NCBI GenBank assembly: GCA_043763605.1 | Contig: JAYULM010000295.1 | Location: 1 to 10,955 of the forward strand | Direction of reading: 5' to 3' | Source of the DNA: JACMIU01 sp043763605 | Lineage (GTDB): Bacteria > Armatimonadota > Armatimonadia > Armatimonadales > Armatimonadaceae | DNA: 10,955 nucleotides | Shown: in pieces, positions 6,360-10,955 of the stretch | How the letters are laid out: each line of letters begins with the position of its first letter | Position numbering within the stretch: the stretch's first letter is position 1 | Notes under the pieces: model-generated | The model's input: only the letters and a program-made list of their open reading frames with translations | Database searches by the model: none | What the model was told of the DNA's origin: nothing | Made by a program: the position numbers and the translations under genes

Positions 6360-6895
6360 CTACAAGGCAGTCAAGCGAGGCTGAAACGTATAATTCCACC
6401 GAGGGCAGACCAGATGGAAACGAACCTTTAGTGCCTTCATTACCATGTTAGAAACACGCATCCCGGTAACAAATACCTTTGACTATAAACAAGCACTTAC
6501 CTCCAGACCTGTTTTCGTCGTTGTCCCACGAAGACAAGAAAGCATTACATCAAAGGTACGTAGTGGTATACCTGCCCAATTAACACTGATCGGAGCGAAC
6601 AAGCGATATTCAATCGGGTTCCATTTGGAACAACTTGTCGGATAGTGACAGACTGTAACTTCCAGACCAAACCGATCACTTAATCGCTCTTGGATTTGTT
6701 GTTTGAACATGCGTGAGCGACATCCATTGCTTCCACCGGCATCACACAGGATCAGTAGCTGGCTTGCTTTTCGGTAGAGATATTGCCCCTGATCTTCCCA
6801 CCAACGGGCAATCGCAGAAACCGCAAATTCGGGAGTATCTGCGGAGTTTCCCACACAGACAAAGCCCCGATTAGCACAAACATCATAGATACCAT
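6360..6895 (-). pseudogene. ISAzo13-family transposase, 3' remnant
   Basis: The minus-strand frame carries C-terminal hallmarks of ISAzo13-family DDE transposases, in order: HGIYD, TPEFAV..I.RWWE, LLILCDAGGSNG, CHYP..CSKWNPIEYRLF, ISVNWAG, TTTKTGL, TGMRVSN and a final WNYTFQPR. An in-frame amber codon (TAG, 6485-6483) interrupts it; reading resumes in the same frame to a stop at 6362-6360, with recognisable C-terminal sequence throughout. The N-terminal part (more than half of a normal transposase) is absent: the frame is cut at 6895/6896 by the terminus of an IS66 element and does not reappear at that element's other side. The element end probably lies near 6317-6345, where a GTTCAAAAATAAA stretch follows the stop. 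This is a dead remnant. Confidence 0.85.
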
Positions 6896-6911
6896 GTAAC
6901 TATTCAGGCAT
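6896..6911. repeat. IS66 terminal inverted repeat, copy A left
   Basis: GTAACTATTCAGGCAT. The stop codon of the minus-strand transposase (TGA, 6906-6904) lies within this repeat, so the coding region ends inside the element's terminus. Confidence 0.9.
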
Positions 6912-8341
6912 GTTCAAGGGAGGGCAACAGGGGGCTACCGGCAAAGACAGAGCGGAGGCAGTCCAGAAGTGCCATTGCCTGCTTCTGACACGTCAATACA
7001 TAACTACGAAGACCACAGAAGACAGAGGCTCCCAGAACCGTACGGAAACAACCGCTCACTTTGGCTTTCACCTTCACCATTCGTAAATCACGCTCCGCTT
7101 CGTTGTTCGTAAAAGGCAAAGACAAATCAAACACAAAAGCAAGATACGAAGATTCGTAATCCCGTAAACGCTCCAAAAGACAGCGAACCTTTCCTTTGCT
7201 AGGGCGACCACGTCCTGTGCGTTTCGGTACGGGTAAAGGGTTGTTCGCCAATCCTTCCGCAACCAAACAGCGGAAAGCACTGACCAAAGCCGTCGCAGTG
7301 TCGACTCTTTCTTTACTGTGGGAACGGGCGTCGTGACAGGCAGAAACCATCTGCTCCATCAATACCTTGAGCGAACCTGCCCAGCTTTGCTCCAACGCTT
7401 CATGCGCAAAGGTCAACTCCCGCAAGAGATGGGCACCGCAGAATTGATGGGAGCAAGAAAGACGGACGTAACTGCTGTAAAAATCGCTCATTAAGCAGCC
7501 GCGGTACAAAGTCAGGTCACGGACCGCCTCGCTACCACGCTTCTGGTGTAAGAACAGACGAGTAAGCGTTTTGGTGCAACGCACATGAACCCAATGCAAC
7601 TTCCCCGCGACGCGACATCCCGTCTCGTCAGCATGCAGATGGTCTACTCGCGGCAACGCTTCGGACAATGCCTCCGTAAAAGGAGCGAGTCGCTTTTCTG
7701 CGGTCGTCAGGGCATGGGATAAACTGCCCACACTAAAGGGTGCCCCTGTGATGTCCTGGACAATCTTTGCACATCTTGCAAAGGGGAGAAGATGAACACC
7801 CGATAGGTAGGTGGCAAATCCTAACAAATTCGGACCATACTGGACATGATGGTCTACCCCAGAAGGAAAACTGCCCGCACTGTGTTTACCACAGCAAGGA
7901 CAAGAGACGCTGACCCGGCGGTGTTCGGTAACGACGATTTTGGGTGCGGGCATTTCAAAGAGGCGAAATTGCGGCAATTTGCGCGACTTGTCATCTTGTA
8001 TAGGTGTCTTCAGGAACGTCTGTGAGATTCGTTTGGCAGTCGGGGCAGGCGGCAGGACGGTGGAGAACGATGTGGTCGGGTTGCTCTACCGGTAGGAGTG
8101 TCTTCCCTGCTTGTCCTGTCTGTCCTCCGGGTTTTTTGCCAGTCTTTTTGCGCAGGCTTTGTGGCATCGGCTTGAGCGGTGGCTTGCTCAGTCCATCACT
8201 TGAAGGCGGTTTTGAGGAGTTTTTCGAGTTTTTGGTAGCCTGTTCTTCGAGGGCAGAAAGCCGAGCCGCAAAAAGGACGAGGCAGTCGACGACTGCTTCT
8301 TTTCCTTGTTCGTAGAGGACTTCTGCCTGTTCGCGTGTCAT
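6904..8341 (-). pseudogene. IS66 TnpC transposase, interrupted (copy A)
   Basis: Together the pieces give an IS66-family DDE transposase of about 478 aa. The N-terminal 116 codons (8341-7991) hold the leucine-rich helix, the KNSSKPPSSDG motif and the first cysteine pair (CPDC). The remaining 357 codons (7977-6904) hold CPCCG, the catalytic HADETG (D117 of this part), SDFYSSY (D165), the Cys/His motif FCGAHLLREL, and FTNNEAERDLRM (E295). Comparison with RQVF at the same place in copy B suggests that the TGA at 7993-7991 replaced an Arg codon (CGA to TGA) and that one extra A in a run of three (7980-7978) shifted the frame. Catalytic residues survive, but full-length protein would need both lesions bypassed. 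Confidence 0.85.
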
Positions 8342-8388
8342 GAAGAGGAAACCTGAGGCGATGGTATCGAAAAGAACCGTATTCCGCT

Positions 8389-8404
8389 ATGCCTGAATAG
8401 TTAC
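8389..8404. repeat. IS66 terminal inverted repeat, copy A right
   Basis: ATGCCTGAATAGTTAC, the exact complement of the left terminus at 6896-6911. It lies 47 bp upstream of the transposase start. Confidence 0.9.
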
Positions 8405-9097
8405 CTTTTGCTTCGATTTCCTCGCCCCGCGAGCGGACGTGCGGGATATAGTTGTGATCTTGCATGATTGCCCGCGCTTCAGCACTGTCGTAAGCCTTAT
8501 CTGCACAAAGATTTTCCGCGACTGCATTCTCACCGTCCAATTGCCCCACAACCTTGCCGCCCAGTACTGCCGCGACTTGCGTCACGTCATGTCTGTTCGC
8601 ACCGACCACCACCAAAGACAAAGGAACGCCGCGACCGTCTACCAGAGAGTGCCGCGCTGACCCGTTTTTTTCCCCGATCCACCGGGTTGGCTCCCACGGC
8701 GTCACGTCCTAAAGGCGATTCGACTTTACAACCATCTATTGACTGCCAGTTTGCAGGTATGCGAACGCATTCCCAGTCAATGCCAGAAATTTCATCGTAT
8801 TTTACCAGCCCCTGTTGCCAAAGTGAGCGGAAGAAATCACTTTGTTCCCACCTTTGAAAATGCTTGTGGACGGCACTGCCACTGCCTAATTCACGCGGCA
8901 AGGCTTTCCATTGAATCCCAGTTTCGTAACACATAAACGATGGCTTCAAAGATGCGCCGCGATGCCATCGGTTTTCGTCCGCCACCGGGTGCACGCTTGT
9001 ACTCTCTGCCGACAACACGTTGCGGTTGCGGGATGAGGGGGGCTACCAGTTCCCAAAACGAATCAGACACTTCCCAAGATTGATACTGTCGCGCCAT
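8405..9097 (-). pseudogene. IS5-family transposase, frameshifted and truncated
   Basis: Three minus-strand frames join into one IS5-type DDE transposase: MARQYQSWEVSDSFWELVAPLIP to IVYVLR; then TGIQWKALPRELG to DGCKVESPLGRDAVGANPVDRGK; then NGSARHSLVDGRGVPLSLVVVGANRHD to HVRSRGEE. The first frame change is one extra A in a run of three (8924-8922). The second is in a run of seven A (8671-8665), where removing one A would restore the frame. The C-terminal part with the catalytic Glu is missing because IS66 copy A cuts the gene at 8405. The start at 9097 is chosen over the GTG at 9130 because GGAGG lies 9 bases upstream. The run of seven could also be a slippage site in live relatives, but this copy is dead. 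Confidence 0.85.
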
Positions 9098-9147
9098 ACT
9101 ATCGAACCTCCGTAGCCACATTCTACCCACTATTTAAGGATAGGTTC
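8405..9147 (-). mobile_element. IS5-family element remnant, 3' end missing
   Basis: One terminus is visible at about 9147, reading GAACCTATCC on the minus strand, where it joins the IS66 copy B reading frame. The other terminus is absent: the element is cut at 8404/8405 by the right end of IS66 copy A, so its inverted repeat cannot be compared. Confidence 0.75.
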
Positions 9148-9675
9148 TAAATGTCCCACATGGAGATAAGTCGCTAAACCGAGTAAACGGGAACCATATT
9201 GAACGGGTTGTGTTATCGTTTCGGGAAAAACAGCAGTCGTTTCTTTGCCGCAACAGGGACATCCGAGAGTGAACGCACGATGCTCCGTTACAATGACTGT
9301 GGGGATTGGCATTTCAAATACCTGACGGCGGCAATAGGTAATAGGGCGACTTGTTGCTAAAGAGGTTTGGCAATGCTTACAGGTTTGCGGGTGATATTCG
9401 AGGACAGCATCAGGCGTACCTATTTGAATCAGCGTCGCCCCCTCATGCCCTTTTTGTCCACCGCGCACTTTGCCCGTCTTTTTGCGAAGGCTTTGAGGCA
9501 CCGGTTTGAGAGATTCTTTGCTCAAACCGTCACTCGACGGCGGTTTAGATGAGTTGCTAGAGTTTTTGGCGAATTGTTCCTCTAAAGCCTGCAAACGCTC
9601 GACAACATTAAGGAGACAATCGACAACGGCGGTTTTTCCTTGATCGTAGATGGCTTCGGCTTCCGAACGTGTCAT
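9130..9675 (-). pseudogene. IS66 TnpC transposase, N-terminal fragment (copy B)
   Basis: The fragment (about 175 IS66 codons) matches the N-terminal region of the copy A transposase: an MTR.EAE start, AVVDCL, KNSSNSSKPPSSDGLSK, PQSLRKKTGK..GGQ, CKHCQTSL, RRQVFEMP, VTEHRA and CPCCGKE. It is clearly diverged from copy A, so the two are related elements and not a recent duplication. It breaks off after ATYLHVGHL, where family members continue toward the catalytic domain. The last residues and stop codon (EPILK, then TAG) come from the inserted IS5 terminus. No catalytic residue is present. Unlike copy A, its frame is intact up to the insertion. Confidence 0.88.
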
Positions 9676-9745
9676 GTCTTTCGGGCTGTCCTACGCTACA
9701 ATCTTATCCCAGGAGTGCCTCGAACAGCAATGCCTGAATAGTTAC
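9148..9745 (-). mobile_element. IS66-family element remnant (copy B), 5' part
   Basis: Only the transposase-start side remains, with the terminal repeat ATGCCTGAATAGTTAC at 9730-9745 identical to the ends of copy A. The left part was separated by the IS5 insertion at about 9147 and is not found elsewhere in the window. No octamer duplication matching the 9746-9753 flank (AGAACGGG) was seen next to the other IS66 ends. Confidence 0.8.
9730..9745. repeat. IS66 terminal inverted repeat, copy B
   Basis: ATGCCTGAATAGTTAC, identical over 16 bases to the right terminus of copy A at 8389-8404, although the two transposases differ considerably. It marks the right edge of the IS66 material. Confidence 0.88.
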
Positions 9746-9770
9746 AGAACGGGAATGATTGGACGGCATG

Positions 9771-9803
9771 ACGGGCGCGTCGGAAATTTTCCGACGCGCC
9801 CGT
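9771..9803. terminator. Long perfect hairpin, possible terminator
   Basis: ACGGGCGCGTCGGAAA (9771-9786) and its complement (9788-9803) are separated by one T, so the folded form has a stem of about 13 bp and an AT loop. No T run follows on either strand, so a classical terminator is not supported. It may be the leftover terminator of a displaced chromosomal gene, or a repeat. Confidence 0.45.
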
Positions 9804-9864
9804 AATACATTAGAGTTCTTGCGAAATTGACTTTTCAGCCGTCTTGATTTATTCTATCGCTATC

Positions 9865-10893
9865 GTGATAACTTACCAGCATCTCCTCAAGCATCCTGCC
9901 GCTCTCCGGAGTCTGACGGGCTATACCCGCGACGACTTCGGTACCCTCTTTCGCGCGTTCCAAGCGGCGCACGAGACGCGGCGCGCCCAGACGAACACCC
10001 CCCGTCGTCGCGCCCCCGGCGCGGGACGTCCTACTGTCTGCTCTCTCGAGACGCAGTTGGTTATGGCGTTAGTCTGGTTGCGGGTCTACCCGACCTTCGC
10101 GGTGCTGGCGTTCCTATTTGGACTGCATGAAAGCAATGCCTGGCGTAACGTACAGGACACCTTACAGACGCTACAAAGCCTGGCTGACTTCGCTTTTGAG
10201 AAACCTGCCAGGGAGCGCAAAACTCTCCGCTCGGTCGAAGCCGTGATGGACGCCTTCCCCGATGTCGTGCTGGTCATCGATGCCAAAGAACAGCGCACCC
10301 GTCGCCCGAAAAGTGACAAGGACAATGACGAGCACGCGCAAAGTCGCTTGAGCGACTTTCGCAAAAAGCCTTTTTACAGCGGGAAAAAGAAGACGCACAC
10401 TCAAGAAAATCGGTGGAGCCGATTTCTCTGCCTCAAGAATCAGGTGGCGGTACAACCGGGCGGCAAAATCGGCGCGGTCAGTGCCAGCGTACCGGGGGGC
10501 GCGAACCACGACCTGCGACTCCTGCGGGAGAGCCATCTGCTCGATAACCTTTCGGAGGGCGAGGCGGCTATGATGGACAAGGGGTATGACGGCATCACGA
10601 AGGACTACCCCGGGTATGCGCTGTATCTGCCCCACAAAGCGCGTCGCAATCGCCCCCTGACTCCCGCCCAGAAAGCCTACAACCGGCTCCTGTCTTCGTA
10701 CCGGATCGTCGTCGGACATACGAACGCCCAGCTGAACCAGTACAAGGCGTTATCCCAGGTATGGCGGAATCGCCGGGAGAGTCATACCGGCGTGTTCCGA
10801 GTGATCTGCTCCCTGGTCAACGGCCGGATAGAGAATTGCCCGCTGAAACGTTATCCAGCCCAGTTGTCCCTCTTAGGAGCAATCGCCCACTGA
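9865..10893 (+). CDS. IS5/ISL2-like transposase with catalytic Glu replaced
   Basis: The 342-aa protein has the N-terminal helix-turn-helix of DDE_Tnp_4-type transposases (LKHPAALRSLTG, GAGRPTVCSLETQLVMALVWLRVYPT) and a DDE domain with IDAKEQRTRRP (first Asp), YSGKKKTHT, GGANHDLRLLRES and DKGYDG (second Asp). The third acidic residue should be Glu in a VEH motif; here it reads VVGH (GGA, 10714-10716), so the enzyme is probably inactive. Two extra stretches, about 13 residues before FYSGKKK and 10 residues before LKNQ, coincide with small DNA palindromes. GTG 9865 is chosen because the product (VITYQHLLKHP) then begins like family members; TTG 9844 is the alternative. No ribosome site is visible. 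The frame is otherwise full length. Confidence 0.85.
   Translation: MITYQHLLKHPAALRSLTGYTRDDFGTLFRAFQAAHETRRAQTNTPRRRAPGAGRPTVCSLETQLVMALVWLRVYPTFAVLAFLFGLHESNAWRNVQDTLQTLQSLADFAFEKPARERKTLRSVEAVMDAFPDVVLVIDAKEQRTRRPKSDKDNDEHAQSRLSDFRKKPFYSGKKKTHTQENRWSRFLCLKNQVAVQPGGKIGAVSASVPGGANHDLRLLRESHLLDNLSEGEAAMMDKGYDGITKDYPGYALYLPHKARRNRPLTPAQKAYNRLLSSYRIVVGHTNAQLNQYKALSQVWRNRRESHTGVFRVICSLVNGRIENCPLKRYPAQLSLLGAIAH
10334..10362. repeat. Small palindrome inside the transposase gene (A)
   Basis: AAAGTCGCT (10339-10347) and AGCGACTTT (10350-10358) are perfect arms around TG, flanked by a short direct repeat CGCAAA on both sides. It encodes QSRLSDF, in a stretch where related transposases have fewer residues between RRP and YSGKKK. 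Confidence 0.6.
10400..10439. repeat. Small palindrome inside the transposase gene (B)
   Basis: AAATCGG (10407-10413) and CCGATTT (10419-10425) enclose TGGAG. The segment is flanked by the direct repeat CTCAAGAA (10400-10407 and 10432-10439). It encodes QENRWSRFLC, ten residues placed between HT and LKNQ, which are normally adjacent in relatives. Confidence 0.65.
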
Positions 10894-10955
10894 GGAGGCA
10901 AACGAGACGAATCACGGCTTTTTCGCCCATAAAGCGATTAGAATAGTCGGAATGA

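Larger units (their letters stand above)
6896..8404 (-). mobile_element. IS66-family element with complete ends (copy A)
   Basis: The 1509-bp element is bounded by perfect 16-bp terminal inverted repeats, GTAACTATTCAGGCAT (6896-6911) and its complement (8389-8404), starting with the GTAA typical of IS66 elements. It carries only a tnpC-type transposase, as in the ISBst12 subgroup, and no tnpA or tnpB. The flanking octamers (GATACCAT left, CTTTTGCT right) differ, so there is no target duplication: the left neighbour is an ISAzo13 remnant and the right neighbour an IS5 remnant. One side has therefore been rearranged since insertion. Confidence 0.88.
9815..10935 (+). mobile_element. IS5/ISL2-like element, approximate ends
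   Basis: Both sides of the transposase gene carry matching words in opposite orientation: GCGAAA (9821-9826), AGCCGT (9837-9842) and GATT (9846-9849) on the left; the complements of GATT (10910-10913), AGCCGT (10914-10919) and GCGAAA (10921-10926) on the right. The spacing differs by about 9 bases between GCGAAA and AGCCGT. These look like degenerate terminal inverted repeats, so the ends are placed just outside them. No target duplication was confirmed. Confidence 0.45.

Noticed and set aside
6445..6645. A 66-codon plus-strand frame in the ISAzo13 remnant
   Set aside because: It is antisense to recognisable transposase sequence and has no features of its own.
7977..7993. Programmed +1 frameshift in the IS66 transposase
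   Set aside because: The comparison with copy B is better explained by a nonsense change plus a single-base insertion, and no clear slippery sequence is seen.
6896..9745. A composite transposon bounded by two IS66 elements
   Set aside because: The stretch between the IS66 copies holds only an IS5 remnant and no passenger gene, and copy B is truncated.
1..10955. CRISPR array, tRNA or rRNA gene, toxin-antitoxin pair, or phage-defence operon
   Set aside because: No regularly spaced repeats, no cloverleaf-like or rRNA-like sequence, and no paired small genes or defence domains were found in either strand.

Overview
The window reads as a moderately GC-rich bacterial chromosome. Its left half (about 1-6300) holds ordinary, densely packed genes. 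Its right half (about 6310-10940) is a pile-up of decayed insertion sequences. The organism cannot be named from the sequence. A Tat-exported nucleotidase, a zf-HC2 membrane protein and IS66/ISAzo13/IS5-type elements would suit a little-studied environmental phylum such as Armatimonadota, Chloroflexota or Planctomycetota, but this is only a guess.

Left half. A Tat-exported 5'-nucleotidase-type metallophosphoesterase (118-1704, +) is followed by a small charged protein of unknown function (1903-2211, +). It converges on a minus-strand operon that starts near 4440: a one-helix membrane protein of 85 aa, a zinc-ribbon membrane protein of 173 aa and mnmE (tRNA wobble-uridine modification GTPase), with gaps of only 15 and 17 bp. 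The zinc-ribbon gene carries an in-frame heptanucleotide tandem repeat. Divergent from the operon is a zf-HC2 (anti-sigma-like) single-pass membrane protein (4636-5694, +). The 4441-4635 gap contains a 20-bp inverted repeat overlapping plausible promoters. A 120-aa zinc-ribbon protein (5867-6229, +) follows, with a structured leader and a strong intrinsic terminator at 6264-6301.

Right half. From left to right there are: the 3' part of an ISAzo13-family transposase (in-frame stop, 5' end missing); an IS66-family element with perfect 16-bp terminal inverted repeats at 6896-8404 and a broken transposase; an IS5-family transposase fragment (two frameshifts, 3' end missing); the 5' part of a second IS66 element that the IS5 element had entered; and a full-length IS5/ISL2-like transposase whose catalytic Glu is replaced by Gly and which carries two small palindromic segments inside its reading frame. 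No transposase in the window looks able to act.

I found no defence system, CRISPR array, secondary-metabolite locus or clearly new multigene system. The most interesting points are the in-frame palindromes in the last transposase, the frame-changing heptamer repeat upstream of mnmE, the leader of the 120-aa zinc-ribbon gene, the divergent promoter palindrome, and the way the IS cluster was assembled.
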